From Pantoea sp. GD03673 (GTDB lineage Bacteria > Pseudomonadota > Gammaproteobacteria > Enterobacterales > Enterobacteriaceae): DNA of 64,000 nucleotides. Position numbers and translations under genes: made by a program. The notes beneath the pieces were generated by a model, which had not been told where the DNA came from, searched no databases, and saw nothing but the letters and a program-made list of their open reading frames with translations. Below are positions 8,560-15,208 of the stretch, one piece after another. Position 1 is the stretch's first letter; the number at the start of each line of letters is the position of its first letter. The stretch covers positions 310,001-374,000 of the forward strand of contig NZ_JAOCKJ010000003.1 in the NCBI RefSeq assembly GCF_029844725.1. The letters are read 5' to 3'.

Positions 8560-9807
8560 TTAGGGCGCTGCTGGCTCAAAAAACTGATAAGAGCCATCAC
8601 GTCGGGCTTTGGACTGGTACATCGCCTTATCCGCGTTTTCGAATAGCATTTTGGCCGTTGCCGTCCCGAAGCGGGCAAGGCTGATACCAATCGCCGCGCC
8701 AATACGCACATCCCTGTTTTCGATGGCGAAAGGTGCCTGCAGGCTGTCGATAATCCGCAGTGCAATAGCGGATGCTGTTTCGCGATTAGCGCACTTTGCT
8801 GCCACAACAAACTCATCGCCACCCAGTCGCGCCACCGAATCACCCGGCCGCATACAGTGTTGCAGCCGTCTGCTGACCTGTTGCAGCAGGGCATCGCCTG
8901 TTGCGTGCCCCATCAGGTCATTCACCGCTTTGAAGCCATTCAAATCGATAAACATCACCGTGGTGTAAGCCTGATCGTCCGCCTGCGCCAGCATGAAGCC
9001 AACCTTCTCGTTAATCCAGGCGCGATTATGCAGTCCGGTGAGCGTGTCCAGGGTAGCCAGCTTCTCAAGATTACGCATCCTTTCTTTGTCCCGCGTAATG
9101 TCGCGCGACACCAGGACCGCACCGATGTTTTTTCCTGAGTTGGGGTTGATGACGCCGCAGGCTTTGGTGCCCAGATTGAGGTAATGACCGTCGCGATGGC
9201 GTTTGCGAACCTCAACAACATCCGGCAGCACGCCCCCGCTGAAGATGCACGCCAGCGCTTCAGTGGCTAATTCGCGATCGTCGGGATGCAGAAAATCCAC
9301 CACCAGCTGGCCGACAACTTCTTCTGCGGTCCAGCCAATCATTTCGCTGTAGGAAGGCGAGATTGAAACGTACCGGCCCTCCGCATCGCAATGGGCAATC
9401 AGGTCCGTGCTGTTCTCAATTAACAGACGGTATTCCGCCGCAGTGCGGAGCGCATCTTCCAGCGCTTTACGCTGTCCGCTCACATCAAGAATGAAGCCGT
9501 TATATTGCAGATGGGACGTGCCAGGCTGGCAACCCGGCAGACCAGACACAACAACCCGACGGGTCTGGCCGTCCAGACAATGGATCGGCACTTCAATATG
9601 GAAAGGGGTCAGCAGTTCCAGCGCGGCAGTCAGTTTCAGCGCGATCTTCTCATCATCATCAGCCTGCGCCAGCCTTAGCCATGAGCTCAGCGTCACGCCC
9701 CTGAGTTCGGGCAGCAGACCCGCCGGGCTTTCCTGACTGGCAACGCAGATACCCTGGGCGTCTGTAGACCAGAGAGCGGTAAAAGAGGGTTTGATGATGG
9801 GGTTCAT
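8560..9807 (-). CDS. PAS-PAS-GGDEF diguanylate cyclase
   Basis: This 415-residue soluble protein has a divergent N-terminal PAS-like region (about 10-110), a clear PAS/PAC domain (about 125-245) and a GGDEF domain (about 250-410). The active-site loop RLGGDEF is intact at 329-333. An RxxD inhibitory I-site (RPGD) sits five residues upstream, so the enzyme should make cyclic di-GMP and be product-inhibited. No EAL domain and no membrane segment are seen, so it senses a cytoplasmic signal through PAS. GGAG lies nine bases before the ATG. Its neighbours give no hint of the target process. Confidence 0.93.
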   Translation of the reverse strand: MNPIIKPSFTALWSTDAQGICVASQESPAGLLPELRGVTLSSWLRLAQADDDEKIALKLTAALELLTPFHIEVPIHCLDGQTRRVVVSGLPGCQPGTSHLQYNGFILDVSGQRKALEDALRTAAEYRLLIENSTDLIAHCDAEGRYVSISPSYSEMIGWTAEEVVGQLVVDFLHPDDRELATEALACIFSGGVLPDVVEVRKRHRDGHYLNLGTKACGVINPNSGKNIGAVLVSRDITRDKERMRNLEKLATLDTLTGLHNRAWINEKVGFMLAQADDQAYTTVMFIDLNGFKAVNDLMGHATGDALLQQVSRRLQHCMRPGDSVARLGGDEFVVAAKCANRETASAIALRIIDSLQAPFAIENRDVRIGAAIGISLARFGTATAKMLFENADKAMYQSKARRDGSYQFFEPAAP

Positions 9808-10299
9808 GGCGGCCGACTCCGATGTTGCTGACGATACTAAATAAGCTCAATACTCGTCGCTACAGACCTGATTATAACCGTAAATGCCCGCCTGTCGCTG
9901 AGGGCGACGCCTGTAAGGGGGTCAGGCGGGCAGGCCGCTATACAGGGTGGCGAAGACTGAAGCCAGTCTGGCGGCAGTGTCCGCGATGCCGTTCCCTTTT
10001 CGCATGATGCCAGGCTGTCAGGTTGCAGTGTCAGAAGCAAGAGCCTGTGTATATCGGCTCATCGGGGCATAATCTTTAATCACGGCAGGGTCTCACAGGC
10101 CCATGAAACCTGAAGCTTGCGCGTCATGAAATCCCTGAAGGTTTTGGCGCGTCATGCTATGCCATCACTCTGGCTGGCTGAATGGCGAGCCAGTGAAAAA
10201 GGCATCCCGTCACGCCTGCGGCTTAATCTCGCCTTAAGATTAATCTTATAACATCCCCGCTGTATTAGCTCATGTTGGGCTTTTCCGGAGTATCACCCT
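9808..10299. other. Intergenic region with PmrA-like box
   Basis: The 490 bases between the cyclase and the four-repeat membrane protein contain no supported gene. Near the right end are a PmrA-box-like element (10222-10238), the perfect 14-bp palindrome TAAGATTAATCTTA (10235-10248) and a TATAAC hexamer (10247-10252) that could be a -10 element. Confidence 0.5.
10222..10238 (+). promoter_or_regulatory. PmrA/QseB-like box
   Basis: CTTAAT, five bases, CTTAAG fits the PmrA box pattern YTTAAK-N5-YTTAAK exactly. It overlaps the palindrome TAAGATTAATCTTA and is followed by TATAAC, so it lies in the -35 region of a plausible promoter for the membrane-protein gene at 10300. Binding by PmrA or a QseB-like regulator is inferred. 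Confidence 0.45.
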
Positions 10300-11073
10300 A
10301 TGCAAAATAACAACACAGCTTCGCAGGCTTTGAGTAAAGTTCCGGCCGTTACCGCGGCATTCTGGTTGACCAAAATCGCTGCCACGACCCTGGGTGAGAC
10401 CGGCGGCGATGCGGTGACCATGTCGATGAATCTGGGTTACCTGACCGGCACACTGATTTTCGCCATCATCTTTCTGGTTGCTGTCGTGGTGCAGATCAAT
10501 CGCAACAGCTTTAACAAATGGATCTACTGGTTCACCGTCGTGGCGACCACCACTGTCGGCACGACCCTGGCGGACTTTGCCGATCGCTCACTCAACATCG
10601 GTTATACAGGCGGCACCCTGCTGCTGAGCACACTGCTGGTCCTCTCGCTTTTTCTCTGGAAAATATGCTGCGGGACGGTCGCAGTAAATTCGGTCAACAA
10701 TGGCGTTACCGAGTGTTTTTACTGGGTCACCATAATGTTTTCACAGACACTGGGCACGGCATTGGGTGACTGGACGGCCGACAGCGAAGGGCTGGGGTAC
10801 GACGGCGGGATCCTGCTGTTTGTCGGCGCGCTGACGGTTATCTGGGCGATCAGTCGCTTTACCTCTCTTTCACGCACCGCGCTGTTCTGGGCAGCCTTTA
10901 TCCTGACCCGACCACTGGGTGCCGTTGTCGGTGACTTCCTGGACAAGCCCCTGGCTTCAGGCGGGCTCGCGCTGAGTCGCTACGGTGCTTCGCTAACACT
11001 GGCGCTGCTCATCATCGTTTTTCTGGTGGTGCTGCCACAGCGTCCGGCCATGAGAACGGCAGCCGCACAGTAA
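10300..11073 (+). CDS. Four-repeat integral membrane protein (COG4705-like)
   Basis: This 257-residue inner-membrane protein has about eight hydrophobic helices and is built from four related units. Each has an aromatic start, T-x-G or L-G, and an acidic end: TLGETGGDAVT (near 30), TVGTTLADFAD (near 87), TLGTALGDWTA (near 150) and PLGAVVGDFLD (near 205). Each is followed by a Gly-rich GYTGGTLLL-like helix. This resembles the COG4705 family of uncharacterised membrane-anchored proteins. The conserved intramembrane acids suggest cation handling, but that is only inference. GGAG precedes the ATG. A PmrA-box-like element lies upstream and a terminator downstream. Confidence 0.8.
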   Translation: MQNNNTASQALSKVPAVTAAFWLTKIAATTLGETGGDAVTMSMNLGYLTGTLIFAIIFLVAVVVQINRNSFNKWIYWFTVVATTTVGTTLADFADRSLNIGYTGGTLLLSTLLVLSLFLWKICCGTVAVNSVNNGVTECFYWVTIMFSQTLGTALGDWTADSEGLGYDGGILLFVGALTVIWAISRFTSLSRTALFWAAFILTRPLGAVVGDFLDKPLASGGLALSRYGASLTLALLIIVFLVVLPQRPAMRTAAAQ

Positions 11074-11106
11074 ACGATCTACGGCTTACGCGTAAACGAT
11101 CATCGG

Positions 11107-11130
11107 AGCCGCCTGCAATGGCGGCTTTCA
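11107..11130. terminator. Terminator between membrane-protein gene and ganR
   Basis: A 7-bp GC-rich stem (AGCCGCC and GGCGGCT) with a 6-base loop is followed by TTTC on the plus strand. It lies between the convergent membrane-protein gene and ganR. Confidence 0.6.
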
Positions 11131-11164
11131 TGTTCAGAGCATCCGGGTTCCTTCGGACGACAGG

Positions 11165-12235
11165 CTACTCAAGACGACTGGCAATCAGCCGCAGTTGCTC
11201 TGCTATCTGCTTTAAATCCCGCTGCTGCTGTCCGGCAATACCGGTCGAACTGCGCACCACCAGTTTTGCAGGCAGAATTGACGAAGAACGCTGCTCATCC
11301 TGCTCACTGGCCAGCAAAATGCGCGCAACCGCCTCTTTGCCCTGCAAATCGAGATCCAGCGACACGGTGGTCAGCGCCGGATGAAAAAAGGCACTTTCAT
11401 AGGTGTCATCATAGCCAATCACCGAAATTTGCCCTGGCACCGCTACGCCGCGCTGATGCAGCGCGCTCAGCACACCCAGCGCCATCTGATCGTTACCCAC
11501 CAGCAGCGCACTGAACTCCGGTGCTTCACGCAGCAATTGCAGCACACCGTTGTAACCGCTCTGAGCATCCCAGTTACCGTGGCTGATGCTGACGGGTTTC
11601 AGACGGTAGCTTTCCAGCGTATCGAGCCAGCTCTTTAACCGCAGGTTGGCGGAAACTGACTGCTCAGGCCCGGCCAGCAGGGCAAACTCGCGATGCCCCT
11701 GCTCATACAGATATTTAACGCTGGCACGGGTGCCGTCAGCCGGGTTAAACGAAACGTTAAACACCGCGCTGTAAGGATCAACGTCGAGGAACAGACAGAG
11801 AATATCGTCGTTCTCCTGCACGATTTTCTCAGCATCACTGCTCTCCAGCGGGACGTTGATGATCACCTTATCCACCCGCTGAGACTTCAGCTCATTGATG
11901 CAATCCTGGAGGCTTTGATTGACGTTCTCATCAATCATGGCGATCAGCACCTGGTAGTCGGCGACATTCGCATAACGTTTAACCGCAGCAGCCACCTGAG
12001 AGGGGGCATGCAACGCCAGCGATGTGGTCACCAGACCCAGCGTTGTGCTCTGCTTACCCACCAGCTGCTGCGCCAGTCTGTTGGGCACGTAGCGCAGGGT
12101 CTCAATAGAGTGCTCCACCTTGCGCCGCGTTGATTCCGAGACGTTTGCCGACTTATTCAAAACCCGCGAAACCGTCTGATACGACACGCCAGCATGACGG
12201 GCGACATCCTCTAAGGTGGCATTTTTAGATTTCAT
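11165..12235 (-). CDS. ganR: LacI-family repressor of galactan/beta-galactoside cluster (GanR-like)
   Basis: This 356-residue repressor closely resembles E. coli LacI along its whole length. Its recognition helix YQTVSRV (19-25) is identical to that of LacI. LAQQLVGKQS in the hinge and SLALHAPSQ in the core follow the LacI pattern. The inducer-pocket segments FLDV, VGNDQMALG and GYDDT are kept, and the C-terminus ends in a Leu-rich heptad like the LacI tetramerisation helix. I chose the ATG at 12235, which has AGGG nine bases upstream, over an ATG at 12244. It is divergent from the porin gene ganL. It should repress the gan genes until a beta-galactoside inducer binds. Confidence 0.85.
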   Translation of the reverse strand: MKSKNATLEDVARHAGVSYQTVSRVLNKSANVSESTRRKVEHSIETLRYVPNRLAQQLVGKQSTTLGLVTTSLALHAPSQVAAAVKRYANVADYQVLIAMIDENVNQSLQDCINELKSQRVDKVIINVPLESSDAEKIVQENDDILCLFLDVDPYSAVFNVSFNPADGTRASVKYLYEQGHREFALLAGPEQSVSANLRLKSWLDTLESYRLKPVSISHGNWDAQSGYNGVLQLLREAPEFSALLVGNDQMALGVLSALHQRGVAVPGQISVIGYDDTYESAFFHPALTTVSLDLDLQGKEAVARILLASEQDEQRSSSILPAKLVVRSSTGIAGQQQRDLKQIAEQLRLIASRLE

Positions 12236-12353
12236 AATTCGCATCCCTGATTACCGATGGCGGCATGGTATCACAGCCGTGGTGTCAGCCAGGCTACCGC
12301 AATCACATTGCTCGAATAAAAAGTAAAAGTAATACCTTCACATCGTGAAATTT

Positions 12354-12369
12354 GGTGATCTGATTCACT
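12354..12369. promoter_or_regulatory. CRP-like site between ganR and ganL
   Basis: GGTGATCTGATTCACT is a good match to TGTGA-N6-TCACA (8 of 10 defined bases). It lies in the ganR-ganL divergent region about 100 bp upstream of the candidate ganL -10 element. Catabolite activation of a sugar porin is plausible. Confidence 0.5.
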
Positions 12370-12426
12370 AATCGTTACAAATGGCGGCACTTTATTTGCA
12401 GTACATCACACATCATCGCGATTTTA

Positions 12427-12446
12427 TTTGTCACTCATCTGACAAA
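12427..12446. promoter_or_regulatory. Inverted repeat upstream of ganL
   Basis: TTTGTCA and TGACAAA form a perfect 7-bp inverted repeat around six bases. The right half resembles the TGACA half of the operator before ganE, so it may be an auxiliary GanR site or a site for another regulator. Confidence 0.35.
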
Positions 12447-12467
12447 AGGCGTTTACTGCCGCTGTCA

Positions 12468-12482
12468 TGTGAACGTATTACA
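12468..12482. promoter_or_regulatory. Candidate GanR operator before ganL
   Basis: TGTGAACGTATTACA matches the half-site layout of lac O1 (TGTGA-N5-TAACA). It differs at only two positions from a site just upstream of ganE. It overlaps TATTAC, a candidate -10 element 18 bases after TTTACT, and lies 18 bases before the ganL ATG. Confidence 0.6.
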
Positions 12483-12500
12483 AATAAAATTGAGGATAAC

Positions 12501-13763
12501 ATGGAAACAAGGTTACGTACTGCTGCTGTGGCGCTTGCTGCGGCCCTGACCTCCCCGACGCTCTATGCCGCTATCGACAATATCGATTTTCATGGCTATC
12601 TGCGCGGTGGCGTGGGCGTATCGCAGGATGGCGGTATTGAAGAGTATCAAAAGAACAAGGTTGGTCGTCTTGGCAACGAAGCTGACACCTACGGCGAAGT
12701 TGAGCTGGGCAGCGAGGTTTACAAAAAGGATGACGTCAGTTTCTACGTCGACACCATGGTCAGTATGTTCTCCGATGGCTCAAATGATAACGAAACCACC
12801 TTCGGCGATGATGCACAGTTTGGCCTGCGTCAGCTCAATCTGCAGATCAAAGGGCTGGTGCCGGGTGACAAAGATGCCGTGATCTGGGGCGGTAAACGCT
12901 ACTACCAGCGTCACGATTTACACATCATTGATACCAAGTACTGGAACATCTCGGGTTCGGGTGCCGGGATTGAAAACTACACGCTGGGGCCGGGCGCGAT
13001 CTCCTTTGCCTGGATCCGTGGCGATGCCAACGATGTGGATTACCGCGTCGATGGCGACAACGACGTCAATATCAACTACCTCGATCTTCGCTATGCAGGC
13101 TGGAAACCCTGGTCCGGCGCGTGGACTGAGTTTGGTATTGATTACGCCATGCCAAACACCACCAACAAACAGAAAGAATATGGTGGCCTGTATGACGCAG
13201 ATAACGGCGTCATGCTCACCAGTGAAATCAGTCAGGACATGTGGGGCGGCTATCAGAAACTGGTGTTCCAGTACGCCAATAAAGGTCTTGCGCAGAATAT
13301 GATTTCGCAGGGTGGCGGCTGGTATGACATGTGGAACGATACTCAAAACGCCACCGGCTACCGCGTCATTAATACCGGTCTGCTGCCGATCACCGACAAG
13401 TTCTCTCTGAATCAGGTCTTTACCTGGGGTTCAGCGGATGATATCACCGCGCAGACCAGCAAAAGCACCCTGCTGTCGCTGGTGGGTCGGGGTCAGTATC
13501 AGTTTACCCAGTATGTGCGCGGTATTGGCGAAGTGGGCAGCTTCTGGCAGAAAGATGAAAACAAAGTGGGCAGCGACTACAAAGCAGCGGGACAGAAATA
13601 TACGCTGGCGCTGGGTCTGGCAGCCGGTCCCGAATTTATGTCTCGTCCTGAACTGCGACTGTTTGCCTCTTACCTGAATGACTCCGAGGACGGTCACAGC
13701 TTCAAAGATAACACCAGTAATAACACCTGGAACTTCGGCGTTCAGGTCGAAGCCTGGTGGTAA
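12501..13763 (+). CDS. ganL: LamB-like oligosaccharide porin (GanL-like)
   Basis: This 420-residue outer-membrane protein starts with a signal peptide cut after LTSPTLYA. It continues with IDFHGYLRGGVG, the LamB/ScrY-type opening, and ends in an aromatic C-terminus (VQVEAWW) typical of barrel proteins. Maltoporin-family markers such as YYQRHDLHIID and WNISGSGAGIENY are visible. It should form a trimeric 18-stranded channel, here probably for beta-1,4-galacto-oligosaccharides, judging by neighbouring ganR, ganA and ganB. The ATG at 12501 has TGAGGA in front; an upstream in-frame ATG at 12381 would break the signal peptide. A terminator follows. Confidence 0.9.
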   Translation: METRLRTAAVALAAALTSPTLYAAIDNIDFHGYLRGGVGVSQDGGIEEYQKNKVGRLGNEADTYGEVELGSEVYKKDDVSFYVDTMVSMFSDGSNDNETTFGDDAQFGLRQLNLQIKGLVPGDKDAVIWGGKRYYQRHDLHIIDTKYWNISGSGAGIENYTLGPGAISFAWIRGDANDVDYRVDGDNDVNINYLDLRYAGWKPWSGAWTEFGIDYAMPNTTNKQKEYGGLYDADNGVMLTSEISQDMWGGYQKLVFQYANKGLAQNMISQGGGWYDMWNDTQNATGYRVINTGLLPITDKFSLNQVFTWGSADDITAQTSKSTLLSLVGRGQYQFTQYVRGIGEVGSFWQKDENKVGSDYKAAGQKYTLALGLAAGPEFMSRPELRLFASYLNDSEDGHSFKDNTSNNTWNFGVQVEAWW

Positions 13764-13817
13764 CTGCGCCATCTCCTCATTGTGGTCATTGTTAAGCTCT
13801 TATGCAGGGGCTTATTT

Positions 13818-13848
13818 GGATAACCGGCAACGGTTATCCATTTTTTTA
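13818..13848 (+). terminator. Intrinsic terminator of ganL
   Basis: A 9-bp perfect stem (GGATAACCG and CGGTTATCC) with a GCAA tetraloop is followed by ATTTTTTT. This is a textbook plus-strand terminator about 55 bases after the ganL stop codon. Confidence 0.9.
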
Positions 13849-13869
13849 TTTGTATTTCTCTTGCGGTTG

Positions 13870-14184
13870 TTACTCCGGTTTAAAGAAACGTTCTTCCAGC
13901 AGCTGACGCAGCTGATCAGACTGTTTACCAAAGATCGCATGCACCTCATGTCCCAGGATCACCACACCAATCGCTCCCGCTTTCTGCAATCCCGCCGTAT
14001 CCACCGCTTTCAGCGATGTCACCTTCACCCGCAGCCGGGTTAAACAGGCATCCACCTGCTGAATATTGTCACGCCCGCCAAAACACGTGACAAGACGCTC
14101 CAGTAGCGCACTGTCTACCTCAAGCTCTTCCACCGTCAGCGGCTGCCGACTGAAATAGTGCTTAAACGATTTCAGACTCACCAT
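13870..14184 (-). CDS. Stand-alone PTS EIIB domain, glucose/N-acetylglucosamine type
   Basis: This 104-residue protein is a single glucose-family EIIB domain. The phospho-accepting Cys47 lies in VDACLTRLRV, preceded by FGGRDNI and followed by LKAVDTAGLQKAGAIGVV and HAIFGKQSDQL. All of these match the IIB part of PtsG or NagE. No EIIC permease or EIIA is encoded nearby, so it is an orphan. It could phosphorylate or sense, or work with a chromosomal EIIC and EIIA-Glc. AAGGAG lies before the ATG at 14184, so the gene looks expressed. It is inserted between the ganL terminator and a tandem repeat array. Confidence 0.85.
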   Translation of the reverse strand: MVSLKSFKHYFSRQPLTVEELEVDSALLERLVTCFGGRDNIQQVDACLTRLRVKVTSLKAVDTAGLQKAGAIGVVILGHEVHAIFGKQSDQLRQLLEERFFKPE

Positions 14185-14473
14185 ATTGTTCTCCTTCAGA
14201 TGATAAAAAGGCGGGCTGCTGCCCGCCACTCACGACTGATAAACGAAAACGAGGGGTAGAATGCCCCAGAATTTGCGCCGAAACTGCCATAACCTGCTCA
14301 AAATTCACAATTCAGGCAGCGCCGGACCTTCCCAGACAGCATCACTGCCAGAAGCGATGGGGGCCTGAGCTAACGCCCGCACGACCATAAAACGGCACCA
14401 GACCGCTCCATCTCCCACATCGCAGCAAAGTCTTCTCACAGACAGCCCCGGTGCCAGAAGCGATGGGGACCTG

Positions 14474-14567
14474 TGCCTGTAGCAAAGCATCACGGGCCAG
14501 GGATGGCCCGTGCTGAGCAGGCAGGGATGCCGTCTTTTGCGTCTTTGCGAAAGGCACAGGTCCCCTG
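14474..14567. mobile_element. 94-bp palindromic MITE/REP-like element, copy 1
   Basis: This segment is present in repeat unit 2 and absent at the same place in units 1, 4 and 5. With its flanks it is bounded by 14-bp inverted ends, GGGGACCTGTGCCT and AGGCACAGGTCCCC. Inside is a hairpin formed by CACGGGCC and GGCCCGTG around AGGGAT. It carries no coding capacity. It may be a non-autonomous insertion or a REP-type palindromic unit. Confidence 0.65.
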
Positions 14568-14674
14568 AGCTAACGCCCGCACGACCAGAAAATGCCACCA
14601 GACCCGCTCCATCTCCCGCGTCGCAGCAGGGCCTTCTCACAGACAGCCCCACTTCCAGAAGCGATGGGGGCCTG

Positions 14675-14768
14675 TGCCTGTAGCAAAGCATCACGGGCCA
14701 GGGATGGCCCGTGCTGAGCAGGCAGGGATGCCGTCTTTTGCGTCTTTGCGAAAGGCACAGGTCCCCTG
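14675..14768. mobile_element. 94-bp palindromic MITE/REP-like element, copy 2
   Basis: This is the same element, in repeat unit 3, with the same inverted ends and internal hairpin. By eye it appears identical to copy 1 across the insert. Confidence 0.65.
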
Positions 14769-15089
14769 AGCTAACGCCTGGACGACCACAAAACACCACC
14801 AGACCTGCTCCATCTCCGGCATCGCAGCAGGGCCTTCTCACAGACAGCCCCACTGCCAGAAGCGATGGGGACCTGAGCTAACACCCGCACGGCCACAAAA
14901 CGCCACCAGACCTGCTCCATCTCCCGCATCGCAGCAGGGCCTTCTCACAGACAGCCCCGGTGCCAGAAGCGATGGGGACCTGAGCTCATGCCCGCACGTC
15001 CATAAAACACCACCAAACCTGCTCCATCTCTGGCATCGCAGCAGGGCCTTCCCACAGACAGCCCGACTGCCAGAAGCGATGGGGACCTG

Positions 15090-15183
15090 TGCCTGTAGCA
15101 AAGCATCACGGGCCAGGGATGGCCCGTGCTGAGCGGGCAGGGATGCCGTCTTTTGCGTCTTTGCGAAAGGCACGGGTCCCCTG
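15090..15183. mobile_element. 94-bp palindromic MITE/REP-like element, copy 3
   Basis: This is the same element, in the last repeat unit. It differs from the others at a few bases (GAGCGGGCAGG and GGCACGGGTCCCC), so its right inverted end has one mismatch. The flanking repeat core breaks off soon after it, just before the ganB stop codon. Confidence 0.6.
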
Positions 15184-15208
15184 AGCTAACGCCTGTATGT
15201 GAGCAGCC

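Larger units (their letters stand above)
14334..15198. repeat. Tandem repeat array: six ~107-bp units, three with a 94-bp insert
   Basis: Six imperfect direct repeats start at 14334, 14440, 14641, 14842, 14949 and 15056, each beginning AGACAGC. Units 1, 4 and 5 are 106-107 bp. Units 2 and 3 are 201 bp because they carry the same 94-bp insert, and unit 6 carries the insert too and is truncated at about 15195. The core runs through CCAGAAGCGATGGGG, GAGCTAACGCC, CCACCAGACCTGCTCC and CAGCAGGGCCTTCTCAC. It is GC-rich, not a multiple of three, and shows no coding pattern. It separates the ganB stop codon from the orphan EIIB gene. Confidence 0.9.

Noticed and set aside
14305..15173. Minus-strand open frames of 60-180 codons across the tandem array
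   Set aside because: They arise because the repeat is GC-rich. The unit length is not a multiple of three, and the frames lack ribosome sites and known domains.
14334..15198. CRISPR-like array
   Set aside because: Units are about 107 or 201 bp, with whole-unit similarity and no unique spacers. Neither cas genes nor 28-37-bp repeats are present.
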